Source: a virus
IMG/VR virus record: IMGVR_UViG_3300025133_000257
Location: 1-40,855 of that record
Length of the DNA stretch: 40,855 bases
Direction: 5' to 3' (one strand)
Part shown: positions 16,824 to 26,540 of the stretch, piece after piece
How positions within the stretch are numbered: position 1 is the first letter of the stretch
Layout of the letters: every line of letters begins with the position of its first letter
Program-made: the position numbers and the translations under genes
Notes under the pieces: generated by a model
The model's input: only the letters and a program-made list of their open reading frames with translations
What the model was told of the DNA's origin: nothing
Databases searched by the model: none

Positions 16824-19229
16824 ATGGCAAACAATGTAGACGACAATAGATATATCATCCCTTATTTAACGGGTAATCACACATTTGCTGATTGGGCAAG
16901 TCATTATAACACCACAGTTATAAACAAACTCAATCTCGGTAAAATATACAATGGTATATCTGGTGAAGGTATTGTGTTTACTCTTGGTACTACTGCCGCC
17001 AATGACCCAGTAGGCGGAGATTTGACTTCTATAAATGAAGGTGACCTTGCCGCGGGGACATTTAGATGTAGTCTTGCAGATAGAATTCCAAAAGGAATCA
17101 CATTCAATGAAGATGTTTCCATTCTTGGTGTATTAAATTATGATTTAAGTAAATTAGAAAACCCAACAATTAATGTAAGAGTTAATTCATCCCAAGGATA
17201 TACGGGAACAAAAGGTTTTACTTTTGGTAATCCTATTCGTGTAAAAACATCAAACTCTCCTGGAGAAGAGGGGTGTACTGGTTCTCCAAACTATTTTTTA
17301 GGCAGAGCAGACACTTTAGATTTTGCAGAAGTAATGGGTGTGGTTAGGGGTACTACTTGGCCGGTAGTTGGTGGTGCGGGTGACGGTTCAACATATCCAC
17401 AAGGACCATATACAAATAATAACACATATATTGATGTGTGTCTTTCTGGTAGAATTAAAGGAAACTTTGGTGATGTTTGGGGACATAACGATGGAGTTGG
17501 TTTAACTGCCGGTGAAGTTTACTTCCTAAGTCCTGGAACTAGCGGTGGTATAACTCCACTAGAACCTACAATTGGAGGTCAAGTATCCAAACCCATAATT
17601 ATGGGCCTCGCTGGAGATGAGGGGATTGTTCTTAATTATCGAGGACAATTCTTGCAAGGCAGTGGTACAGGTGGAACGGGTGGCATTAACGACAACAGAT
17701 TCTGGATTGCGACATCAAATGCGGCCTTGGTTCGTGGTGTTGTTGCGGGGTATGATGGTTCTAATTGGCAAGTTCAAAAAGCACCAGACGAATTAAGCGC
17801 GGCACTTGGATTAGTTATCGATAGAGTTACTCTAGATGGAACAGATTATATTGAAATTGTTACTTGTGGTCACTTAAATAATATTCCTGTTCTTGGTGAG
17901 GGCAAAGGTTCAGCACCAACAGGATTGGTATATATTGATTCTAACGGAAAATTAACTTCTGAAGCGCCCGCGGGTTCTGCTAAACCATTTGCGGTTGTCT
18001 GGCCAGATGGTTCAGACCAGCGCAGAGGTGTAATTATAAATCAAACTCATGGTGGTGGAGGTGGAGGTGGAGGTGGTGCTAGTACTGCTGAAAGTACTTG
18101 GCCGGGGGGAGGAGTAAGTCAGAATTGGGCCTTCCGTTCTTCTACTTCTGGAGGGGCAACATACGGCTCCGCTGTCAACGAAAACCTAATGGTCAATGGT
18201 GGATTTGATATTTGGCAAAGAGGTGTAGGTAAAGATTCTGCCTTTGGTGCAACAGGAACAGCATATTTTGCAGACCGTTGGGTAAGAATTGATGGTGTTT
18301 CTGGTGCGGGTGGTATACTAGGAACATATAGCATACAAAGACAAGAATTTGCAAAAAATCAAATAGATGTATTTGGTAATCCAAAATATTATCTTTCATC
18401 TAGTCACACAATTGCAGGCACAGGAGGCCATAATGGTGATAGAATTGTTATTCAAAACCGAATAAATGATGCAAGAACCGCAAGAGGACAAGATGTAACT
18501 TTATCCTTTAGTGCGAAGTGTGGTATAACTGGTGCTACATTAGGCATCGTGGTAAATCAATATGACGGAACAAATTCACACACAAAAGATGTTGCACTGG
18601 CAAGTTTAGGAAGTATTTGGGGTAAACATGAGGTTTCGTTTACAATGCCAAATCTAAGAGTTTCACCTACTGGAAAACATTATGTTGGTGTTGGGTTTGA
18701 TGTTACAAAATTAAATACAACTTTCGACCTTGCAAAAGTTAAACTTGAAAGGGGTTTGGTTGCAACCGTGAATGGACCGACAGACGAAGCGAGGGAATTG
18801 GAAAAATGTAGTGAGTTCTATCAACGAACTTATAATGTAGATGAAAATACTCATAGTGTAACTATGTTAGATGATAATAATCCTTCAATAACTGTACTAG
18901 ACATTACAACTACACCAATGAAAGATTATTACCACAGATTCCCAGTACGAATGAATTCAATACCAAGTGTTACATTCTTCTCACCAAAATCGGGTCAAAC
19001 AGGAGATGCATATAATAGAACAGCAGAAGCAGATTTGAGAAAAACTGCTGGAACGAAGTCTCCACACGGAACTAGAATATCTTCAACAGGTGCAACCACT
19101 ATTATTGCAGAACACAAAACAAGAGATGGTTTATATATTGTCATCCCAGAAGGTACAGTATTGTGGGACCAAGTATCCACACACTATGTTGCAGATGCAG
19201 ACTTAACCGAGGATATGCCAAACGCATGA
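16824..19229 (+). CDS. Tail fibre-like protein with adaptor domain and C-terminal carbohydrate-binding-like region
   Basis: 801 residues. About residues 169-277 form a domain E-V-M-G-V-V, a strand ending in G-R-I-K-G, then G-E-V-Y-F-L-S and S-K-P-I-I-M-G, which has a clear paralogue in the next gene. A second copy-like region at about 295-395 (A-L-G-L-V-I-D, then T-G-L-V-Y-I-D-S-N-G-K-L and A-K-P-F-A-V-V) suggests the domain is repeated. A run of nine glycines at about 410-418 separates the next part. From about 458, N-G-G-F-D-I-W-Q-R-G and F-A-D-R-W-V is the opening of a carbohydrate-binding-like fold common in phage fibres. I infer a receptor-binding or fibre-shaft role. No Cys repeat is present except a few single Cys. 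Confidence 0.65.
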   Translation: MANNVDDNRYIIPYLTGNHTFADWASHYNTTVINKLNLGKIYNGISGEGIVFTLGTTAANDPVGGDLTSINEGDLAAGTFRCSLADRIPKGITFNEDVSILGVLNYDLSKLENPTINVRVNSSQGYTGTKGFTFGNPIRVKTSNSPGEEGCTGSPNYFLGRADTLDFAEVMGVVRGTTWPVVGGAGDGSTYPQGPYTNNNTYIDVCLSGRIKGNFGDVWGHNDGVGLTAGEVYFLSPGTSGGITPLEPTIGGQVSKPIIMGLAGDEGIVLNYRGQFLQGSGTGGTGGINDNRFWIATSNAALVRGVVAGYDGSNWQVQKAPDELSAALGLVIDRVTLDGTDYIEIVTCGHLNNIPVLGEGKGSAPTGLVYIDSNGKLTSEAPAGSAKPFAVVWPDGSDQRRGVIINQTHGGGGGGGGGASTAESTWPGGGVSQNWAFRSSTSGGATYGSAVNENLMVNGGFDIWQRGVGKDSAFGATGTAYFADRWVRIDGVSGAGGILGTYSIQRQEFAKNQIDVFGNPKYYLSSSHTIAGTGGHNGDRIVIQNRINDARTARGQDVTLSFSAKCGITGATLGIVVNQYDGTNSHTKDVALASLGSIWGKHEVSFTMPNLRVSPTGKHYVGVGFDVTKLNTTFDLAKVKLERGLVATVNGPTDEARELEKCSEFYQRTYNVDENTHSVTMLDDNNPSITVLDITTTPMKDYYHRFPVRMNSIPSVTFFSPKSGQTGDAYNRTAEADLRKTAGTKSPHGTRISSTGATTIIAEHKTRDGLYIVIPEGTVLWDQVSTHYVADADLTEDMPNA

Positions 19230-19241
19230 TGGAGATAATCA

Positions 19242-20612
19242 ATGCCAAGTTGTAATACTAATAATAGTTCAAATCTTTCAGGAAACTTGAACATTCACAA
19301 CATCACAAGTAGTGGTGCAAGACTTTTAATGACAGTTCCTTTGAGTGGATTTTCTGGTGGAAGATTATCTGAATATCAAGGGGATGATGGAATTACCTAT
19401 GGAGATGCTATTCGTTATAATCCTATAGCATATCATGAAACAAATAATCCCAGTGGTGGTAAATATATAAAAGCAAGGGCGAATAAACCTGAAAACTCTG
19501 AAGTGGTGGGTATTGTTGAAAGTGTTAATGTGGCAGGTGACCCTCTTGTCGGTGATGACGGATATGTAACTGTTGTGGTGGCCGGACAAATCAATCTCCC
19601 ATCTGTTAGGTTGATGGATGCAATTTGGCAAGATCCAATTCAAGGATTATCTGGCGCTGCCGGTGGAAATGATATATATTTCTTGAGTGCGGCAACTGCT
19701 GGTGTGCTTCAAAATTTAGCACCAACAGAACCTACTAATGTTATTAAACCGATATATCAAGTTGCTCCAGATTCTCCATGGACCGGTCAAGTTGTAAACT
19801 ATATTGGATATCAAGCGGGTGGGCAATTAGTTGCAGAAGACCTTCGTGATAATCCAGTTGGTGCAATTAGAGAAATGATTGCTCTTCAAACTGGAGATGA
19901 GACTAGAAAGGGTTGGGTGCCGATGGGAAGTGAATTGAATTTGGATGATGCAGATGGTACAAAAAATACTTATGGGTATGCATACCAAAGGGGTGCATTG
20001 GGATCAATAAGTAAAACCAAAGTTAGATGTTATGTTAAATCTGCTCCTCCTACTTCTCTGGTAAAACAAACAGTGAAAATGCGTGATGGTGATGGAAAAC
20101 TAACAATAACAGGCAGAGTATTCAATGTAAGTACGGCAAATAAATATATCGACCTTGAGTTCCAAGCAAGTGAATATCCTAATCTTGGAAATATTGTGCC
20201 TGATAATTATTTTACCTCATCAAGTGGTGCATCACTTCAATTATCCAATACACCTGCAACATATCTTAGTTTTACTTTGCCTAAAGTTTCTCAAAACACA
20301 TCAAATAAAGATATTACCCTGATAATAAACAACAAGGATGTCAAAAAGAAATTAAAATATATGTGCTTTGCTCCAGAAGATTTAATTCCAGGTAAGTGGA
20401 CTGCCTCAAGAAATTCGGTAGTATCCCTTCCTCAAGACTTAACGGTTAAAAAAATCACGGTAAGTGATACACTTGCGGTATCTGATGACTCATATCAAGT
20501 TACTAATTTAGTAAAAAATATAAAGGAACTAAACGACCAAGTAAATACATTAACTCAACGGACTGGTGGGGTTTCTGATACCTTCTCTTCTGCCTATGGT
20601 TCAGAAAAATAA
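19242..20612 (+). CDS. Tail fibre/shaft protein sharing the adaptor domain of the preceding gene
   Basis: 456 residues. About 87-190 repeat the pattern of the previous protein: E-V-V-G-I-V-E-S, then V-T-V-V-V-A-G-Q-I, a G-x-A-G-G-N-D-I-Y-F-L-S strand, and I-K-P-I-Y-Q-V with N-Y-I-G-Y-Q. The C-terminal region ends in a probable short coiled coil at about 423-440 (V-K-N-I-K-E-L-N-D-Q-V-N-T-L-T). It starts 12 bases after the previous gene with a good GGAG site. The pair probably arose by domain duplication or share a fold for building the fibre stem. Confidence 0.55.
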   Translation: MPSCNTNNSSNLSGNLNIHNITSSGARLLMTVPLSGFSGGRLSEYQGDDGITYGDAIRYNPIAYHETNNPSGGKYIKARANKPENSEVVGIVESVNVAGDPLVGDDGYVTVVVAGQINLPSVRLMDAIWQDPIQGLSGAAGGNDIYFLSAATAGVLQNLAPTEPTNVIKPIYQVAPDSPWTGQVVNYIGYQAGGQLVAEDLRDNPVGAIREMIALQTGDETRKGWVPMGSELNLDDADGTKNTYGYAYQRGALGSISKTKVRCYVKSAPPTSLVKQTVKMRDGDGKLTITGRVFNVSTANKYIDLEFQASEYPNLGNIVPDNYFTSSSGASLQLSNTPATYLSFTLPKVSQNTSNKDITLIINNKDVKKKLKYMCFAPEDLIPGKWTASRNSVVSLPQDLTVKKITVSDTLAVSDDSYQVTNLVKNIKELNDQVNTLTQRTGGVSDTFSSAYGSEK

Positions 20613-20629
20613 CAAAGTAGAATATAATA

Positions 20630-23600
20630 ATGGTAACAATTATTCATGGTAGCAGTCACTTCAAACCAATCGGACAGACAGCAGTCACTGGACCGGTTGG
20701 ATTTACTGGTCCAACTGGGCCTACAGGACCTACCGGCGGATCACCATTAGGACAGACAGGATGGAGTGGGGGCAACATCACCGATATGTACCTTATTGGT
20801 GATAAACTTCATACCATATTTGCAATACACGACCGTGATGGAGTCTTTCGGGGACAAACTGCCGGTTACACCACAACAACAAAAATAAAAGGACAAACGG
20901 GAGATACTTATAACCTAATTGATGTTGGTATTACTTTTGGTGGAATTGGCACAGGTGGTGCAACATTTGCAAAAGGCAGAAATAGTGCAGAAGATTTAAA
21001 TACTATTATAATAAAGAGTATCGAAGTTACTGGTGATAATGATGGTTCTGCAATCTCTCTAACTCAACGACACGATTTAAACACGATTAATATTCATTTT
21101 GACAGAGGTCGATTTGGTTATCTTGATATTGGTCCTGGTAGTAGTCAAAATCAATTAGTAGGAACTGATTCTAACGCATTGAATGTTCATTGGTTCGTTG
21201 GTGTTACTGGTGCAACATATGATATAGGAACTAGTCGTGGATTAGAAGATGGTGCATATGCAATTAATACAAAAGTTGAAGATTATAAAGAAAAGATAAA
21301 ATACCTCACAGTTGGTGCCGCGGGTTCTGGTTCAGATTTAGAAAACTTAAACGAATATCCTGATCATGACCCGATATATGCTCCGCCAACAAATACACCA
21401 ATTGATCCAAATGTGGCAAAAAACTTTGTGTTAGATATGAGGCAACTTGAAAATGTTGATTCTGATGGATATACTGGTGGAGTTCAACTACGTTTTCGTG
21501 ATGCACACTTTGGATATACTGGAAATAAATCTAACTCAAATAACAATTTAGGAAAAGCATTTACACTCGTTACTCATGGTGCAACTGTTGGATATGAATC
21601 ATCTAGATTCGATGGAAGGAATATACTTTGGCCATTAGATTTAGAACCATGTTGGAGTGGGAAAACAGATATTATCAATTTCTTCTGGTTGCCTTGTGAA
21701 GAAAGAGATTTAGGCCACCCAGATGGAAGTCATTGTGTGGGTGGTGCGGCATGGCATGGAAATATTGTGCAGTGGAAATCTCAAGCAACAGATATCATTT
21801 CGGGAACTGATGATGACCCATTCTTCTGCCATTCAGAAACTAGTGATTATACTACGGAATTCAGAAATTATAATTCTGGAATGACTGGAGCAACTGGTGC
21901 GTGTTGTGTGGGTGATGGAATTTGTGTTTATACAACACCAAGTTTGTGTTATGGTCATTATTTTGGTGCAGGAACAACTTGCGGTGCGGGTGGAAGTGGA
22001 AGTATTTGCTATGAACCTGGTGCGTGTTGTGTAACAAATACACAGATAAATAAAACCACTTGTTATGAAGATATTTCTTCTAATTATTGTGTAGAATTGG
22101 GCGATAAATTAAATTATGTTTCTTCGTTTGGTGGAACAGGAAGTGAATGTGTGGATATGCGTTGTGGAAATATTAAAGACAAGAAAGGTGCATGTTGTGA
22201 TGGTTTAGGACAATGTTTTACATTGACGGAAAAAGAATGCAATAAAAGAAAATATTATTTTGCTGGTGTTGGAATTTCTTGTAATTTAAACAGTAAAGGT
22301 GTTGTTAATGTTTGTCAAGGTGGAACGGGTGCATGCATTTTAAGTAATACTATATGTGAGGATGGCTGGTCGGGTGGTGCATGTATAGGTGGTGGTTATC
22401 TTTATGCGGGGAATAATACTAAATGCAACGATGTTAAAGATATAAGAAAATCCTCAAGCACATCTGGATGCATTCCAGAAGTGTCTGGATTAAATTTAAA
22501 ACCTGGTGACCTTTATGCTGGAGGAATGGTGGTCGGACTTTATAGACCACATGGTTCTTCAATAAGAGGCAACAAGTCGTTTGGTGGCAATAAAGAAACA
22601 CCTTGGCAAGAATTGATGAAGGGTTCAACGGGTTCTACTGGTAATCTAGGATATCCTTCAGAGAAATATAAATCTAAATATGATTATCATGGGTATGGTT
22701 TTGATTCTGTCGGATGTCCAGACTATAATAAAATGTCCACATTAGACGAAATTGCAAGACCGGATGCATATTATATCGTAGTATCGATGCACCATTTGGG
22801 AATTACTGGTGACAGAGAAATAGTAAATCCAAGTGTGGTTTATGGTGCAACTAGTGATTTCTTCTGGGGAAACCGTGGAAGTGCATGGGGTCCAATATAT
22901 GACCAAAGAACTGGAAAATACGATGACATAAGCAAAGAGTATAAAGAAAAGATTTTCAGAATATCTGAAGGTTATTGGTATAACCAAGGAATTACCGGCG
23001 CGGCATTAGGTACTCTTGCAACAAATACATTCAGTTCTTGTAGAAAGGCAAGAAGACTTGGTAACGGTGCAATACAAAAAATACAAACGAAATCAATACA
23101 ATCTGCACATGGATTGTGGCACAGAAACTGGGGAATGTATAATAATATTAGAGTAATTAGTGCTGATAATGCACTATACAGAAACTACAACGATAATGAT
23201 GGTACTTATTCTGGTTCTGATTTTGGTCCTGGACTCACTGGTTCTTATGTTTCTGCATTCCGAGCGTCGCGATTATTTAGTGATAATTTAATATCTGCCA
23301 CTGGTGCAACTGGTCCTATTAATAATAGAGTTTCTAGTTGGTATATTCCAAGTCATGATGAAATGGCATTTATTGCATCTAATTGTGTTGGGGAGTATCA
23401 AGGATTTAATTTAAATGCTGAACTACTTCAAGAAGATGGTGTTCCGTTAAATGGGTGGCACTGGACTTCTACTGGTGCGTTCAACGAAGTTAAAGGAACG
23501 ACTTTGGGAGTTGGAGAAGGTATTATTAATCCAGTTGGTGCAACTGGACCAGCAGGAATTACCGCAGACCCAGGAACACTTGCATGGGCAATGAAATTCG

Positions 23601-23791
23601 ATGCAAATGGACATGAAGGCAACTTTAAAGTTGGCAAGAAAAATAGAACTCACAATAAATATAAAGTAAGACCTATTCGTTTAATTCGTTGTGATGGAAA
23701 ATTTGCAGACGGCGAAGATGAATACTATAAACTATGGAAACTCCCGAATGTTCTTCGGGATGAAGACAAAGGAATAAATCAAAGGTACTAG
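20630..23791 (+). CDS. Collagen-like fibre protein with Cys-rich core and lectin-like C-terminus
   Basis: 1053 residues. N-terminus I-I-H-G-S-S followed by collagen-like Gly-X-Y (G-P-V-G-F-T-G-P-T-G-P-T-G, about 21-37). Residues about 423-604 hold five to six units of the Cys repeat (G-A-C-C-x-x-D-G-x-C then C and C-x-x-x-x-C). From about 620 to 1031 the protein resembles DUF1566/C-type-lectin-like modules: opening G-D-L-Y-A-G-G-M-V-V-G, W-Y-I-P-S-H-D-E-M at about 904, H-W-T-S-T-G at about 944 and closing V-R-P-I-R-L-I-R. This fold often binds ligands in phage or bacterial surface proteins. No SD site is obvious: AT-rich leader directly after the previous stop. I infer a trimeric receptor-binding fibre. 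Confidence 0.6.
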   Translation: MVTIIHGSSHFKPIGQTAVTGPVGFTGPTGPTGPTGGSPLGQTGWSGGNITDMYLIGDKLHTIFAIHDRDGVFRGQTAGYTTTTKIKGQTGDTYNLIDVGITFGGIGTGGATFAKGRNSAEDLNTIIIKSIEVTGDNDGSAISLTQRHDLNTINIHFDRGRFGYLDIGPGSSQNQLVGTDSNALNVHWFVGVTGATYDIGTSRGLEDGAYAINTKVEDYKEKIKYLTVGAAGSGSDLENLNEYPDHDPIYAPPTNTPIDPNVAKNFVLDMRQLENVDSDGYTGGVQLRFRDAHFGYTGNKSNSNNNLGKAFTLVTHGATVGYESSRFDGRNILWPLDLEPCWSGKTDIINFFWLPCEERDLGHPDGSHCVGGAAWHGNIVQWKSQATDIISGTDDDPFFCHSETSDYTTEFRNYNSGMTGATGACCVGDGICVYTTPSLCYGHYFGAGTTCGAGGSGSICYEPGACCVTNTQINKTTCYEDISSNYCVELGDKLNYVSSFGGTGSECVDMRCGNIKDKKGACCDGLGQCFTLTEKECNKRKYYFAGVGISCNLNSKGVVNVCQGGTGACILSNTICEDGWSGGACIGGGYLYAGNNTKCNDVKDIRKSSSTSGCIPEVSGLNLKPGDLYAGGMVVGLYRPHGSSIRGNKSFGGNKETPWQELMKGSTGSTGNLGYPSEKYKSKYDYHGYGFDSVGCPDYNKMSTLDEIARPDAYYIVVSMHHLGITGDREIVNPSVVYGATSDFFWGNRGSAWGPIYDQRTGKYDDISKEYKEKIFRISEGYWYNQGITGAALGTLATNTFSSCRKARRLGNGAIQKIQTKSIQSAHGLWHRNWGMYNNIRVISADNALYRNYNDNDGTYSGSDFGPGLTGSYVSAFRASRLFSDNLISATGATGPINNRVSSWYIPSHDEMAFIASNCVGEYQGFNLNAELLQEDGVPLNGWHWTSTGAFNEVKGTTLGVGEGIINPVGATGPAGITADPGTLAWAMKFDANGHEGNFKVGKKNRTHNKYKVRPIRLIRCDGKFADGEDEYYKLWKLPNVLRDEDKGINQRY

Positions 23792-26500
23792 ATGATACAC
23801 GGAAGCAGTAGAATAGAAGATTTAACAGGAATCAGTTCAATAACTGGTCCTACTGGTCCTACTGGTGCTATTGGTCCTGGGGGAACTTACGGAAGAACTG
23901 GTCCACGAGGAACTACTGGATTTACTGGTCATGGTATTACAGGTGCTACGGGAACAAACACTGGTGGTTTATATACACATCAAATTATATTTGACTTGGC
24001 CGGTTTTGAAGGTAGCACTTATGGTTGGAAAACTACTGATGGAACAACACTAGGAGTTACTGGTGTTCGTGGCTCCACTGGTGATAGACCGAGCGACGAT
24101 TTCGTAATTTGGAACACTATAGGGGCAGGAGGTATTACAGAAGATTTTAGCGGCAATTATGGTGAACTGTTTAGTGAAAAATTAGGCCTAACAGCGTATT
24201 TTAGAAATTTAACTATTTCTGGTAGAGATATTGCAGTCCGAGAACCTACCGATTATATGATTATGCTTGGCGGTATAACTTATGGTTTCGGCAGAATGGG
24301 AATAACAGGAGAACTTTTATTCATCAATCCAGAACTTGGTGGATTGTCTGCACAGGGCGCACCTAATACTTTTTGGAGTGGCGACCAATTAACTGCAAGA
24401 ATTTTATCACACAAAGAATCATACAACCAAACCACAACCAATAATAACTTAACACAACCAGTAAATAACCTAGCAGATAACCCAATAAACACATCAGCAG
24501 TTGTAAGTACATCAAACATTGATGGAACTGCTGTTACTTTTAGTAGTATATTTACAGACCAATATAATGGAGAAGGTGGAACAGCAATTGCAAGCGGTAT
24601 TCATATGGGTGGTGGTTCACCAGGTGAAGTTTATAAATTTGCTGGAGTAACATTTGATACTAAATTTTCTTTAGAAGATGTTGTAGTAGGTTCTTGTTGC
24701 TATTGTTCTGATGGTATGGATAGACCAGACCATAGAGATTGTGTTGATTATGTGACTCAAACTTATTGCGATGGAATCGGTGGTAATTTCTCCTTTGATG
24801 TTTGTATGAATAGATCGGAGGGACCAAATTGTTTCTCAGAAGGTTCTTGTTGTGTAAATGGAACGTGTGTTGCAACCAGTGAAGAAAAATGTCAATTGTT
24901 TGGTGGTTTCTTTGTTGAAGATTTGGATTGTGAATTCATTCGTACTGAATTGGGTGGTTGTCCACATCCTTGTGCCGAACGAGGAGCTTGTTGTATAGAT
25001 ACTGAATGCTTTGAATTTACTGAACACGAATGTTCTTTCTTTCCAAACGGCATGTGGTTTGATAAATCTTGTGCGTCTACTAACTGTTGTTTAGAAGCAA
25101 ATTACGGAGCGTGTTGCGTTGATGAAGTGTGTTATCACACCACCGCGGACATGTGCGGTAAATTAAGAACCGATGGTGGGGATGGTCCATCTACTGGCAT
25201 ATTCTGGGGATTGGGTTCAGAGTGTGCAGGCCTGCACTTAGCTAAGGTCGATGGAAATCCCCAAGACACCTATTCTTATGAATCATATTATGCCTTCAAC
25301 TGTCTTGACAGCGATGGTAATGTGACTGGCGAATTGGGTTCAAATGGTAAGTGTTCAGATGGAACGAATCCACCTTGTACTGGGTGTAATGGGTGGACTC
25401 AGTTAATGCCAGAGGCAACTGAGTGTATTGATGGTTATGAAGCATCGTATTGCACATGCGATACTATAGACTGCATATGTGAGCCTCAAGGAGAGTTCCC
25501 ATACCGTTGCGTTGATACCGACTCATGTGGAACACTACGGTTGGCAAATGGTACATGTTGGGAGTGTTGCAAAAATCAACCAGACAACTATGTGGCTTTG
25601 GGTTCATGCTGTATGAAAGATATTGACTTCGGATGGCAGTGTATTACTTCTTCAAGAGAAACTTGTTTTATTGCTGGCGGATACTTTAGTATAGGTTCTT
25701 GTGATGCTGTGAATTGTGAATCGGGTTCGTGTTGCAGAGATTTTAATTGTTCAATGGAAAATGCCGAAGAGTGTGCTGATATCTTTGGAGAGTGGCAAGG
25801 ATATAGTTGCAACGACACTGATTGTTCGGGATCCCGATTTAAAGATTATGATGTACCAGAATCGGTAGCAGAACCAGAGGCCTTAATTGGTATATCACCC
25901 AAAGATAGAAAAGACAAGAGGGTTCGCAGATTAGAAATGGAACAGGGTAATGTGGTTTTTAAACCTAAAGAGGTAAAAGAATCAGTTCCAAAAAATCAAT
26001 GTCCAGAATCGACTAACATTTCTTCCTGCATTGAACCTGATATTGTGGTTGCTCCCTCAAATAAAAATCATTGGACTATAGAAGTAGGAAGTGGTGAATG
26101 TTCTTGTTGTTCCCCTGGGGTTTGTTGGAGCGGTGCGTTAGGAGATGGTGGTATTGCTGAAGATTGTTCTGTATTTGGAGATACCGCTAGTCCAGTAACA
26201 GATTGTTTTAGTGGTAATTGCAAACCCAATTCTTCTACCAAGTCTTATGAAATACCATCTTTGCCCACAGATGTTAAACCAATATGTACAAATTCACAAT
26301 GGGAAACTAATGAACTTGGATGCACTCCATATGTGGATGTTTCTAAACCCGAAAAACCAGTTTGGATGGTATGTTCTTGTTGTTGTAAAAACGGAAGATG
26401 TTTACAATTTGAAGAACCTATTCCTTGTTCAGAATGTGAAGCGTTAGGAATAGATAACGACTGTAAATGTATTAATGGGTGTGATAAGTGTTTTAATTAA
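23792..26500 (+). CDS. Collagen-like and Cys-repeat surface protein
   Basis: 902 residues. It opens with M-I-H-G-S-S like the preceding gene and a collagen-like stretch at about 15-50 (G-P-T-G-P-T-G-A-I-G-P-G-G). From about 300 to the end it is dominated by Cys-rich units (G-S-C-C, G-A-C-C, with C and C-x-x-x-x-C spacing), about ten of them including irregular copies such as C-C-K-N-Q near residue 590. A charged non-Cys linker occurs at about 680-745. It starts at the base after the previous stop and has an AAGG site. A structural role as a fibre or decoration spike is inferred. No enzymatic or lectin motif is visible. Confidence 0.55.
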   Translation: MIHGSSRIEDLTGISSITGPTGPTGAIGPGGTYGRTGPRGTTGFTGHGITGATGTNTGGLYTHQIIFDLAGFEGSTYGWKTTDGTTLGVTGVRGSTGDRPSDDFVIWNTIGAGGITEDFSGNYGELFSEKLGLTAYFRNLTISGRDIAVREPTDYMIMLGGITYGFGRMGITGELLFINPELGGLSAQGAPNTFWSGDQLTARILSHKESYNQTTTNNNLTQPVNNLADNPINTSAVVSTSNIDGTAVTFSSIFTDQYNGEGGTAIASGIHMGGGSPGEVYKFAGVTFDTKFSLEDVVVGSCCYCSDGMDRPDHRDCVDYVTQTYCDGIGGNFSFDVCMNRSEGPNCFSEGSCCVNGTCVATSEEKCQLFGGFFVEDLDCEFIRTELGGCPHPCAERGACCIDTECFEFTEHECSFFPNGMWFDKSCASTNCCLEANYGACCVDEVCYHTTADMCGKLRTDGGDGPSTGIFWGLGSECAGLHLAKVDGNPQDTYSYESYYAFNCLDSDGNVTGELGSNGKCSDGTNPPCTGCNGWTQLMPEATECIDGYEASYCTCDTIDCICEPQGEFPYRCVDTDSCGTLRLANGTCWECCKNQPDNYVALGSCCMKDIDFGWQCITSSRETCFIAGGYFSIGSCDAVNCESGSCCRDFNCSMENAEECADIFGEWQGYSCNDTDCSGSRFKDYDVPESVAEPEALIGISPKDRKDKRVRRLEMEQGNVVFKPKEVKESVPKNQCPESTNISSCIEPDIVVAPSNKNHWTIEVGSGECSCCSPGVCWSGALGDGGIAEDCSVFGDTASPVTDCFSGNCKPNSSTKSYEIPSLPTDVKPICTNSQWETNELGCTPYVDVSKPEKPVWMVCSCCCKNGRCLQFEEPIPCSECEALGIDNDCKCINGCDKCFN

Positions 26501-26508
26501 TATAAATA
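26501..26508 (+). promoter_or_regulatory. TATAAATA late promoter
   Basis: Exact word starting directly at the base after the stop of the previous gene and 33 bases before the ATG at 26541. It would give a leader of usable length with an AAGGA site at about 26525. Confidence 0.6.
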
Positions 26509-26540
26509 GTATAGCATAAACTATAAGGATGATTTTATAA

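Noticed and set aside
26501-26535. Transcription terminator hairpin after the 23792 gene
   Set aside because: Only a weak inverted match (ATAGT with ACTAT) with a long loop and no T-run; not convincing.
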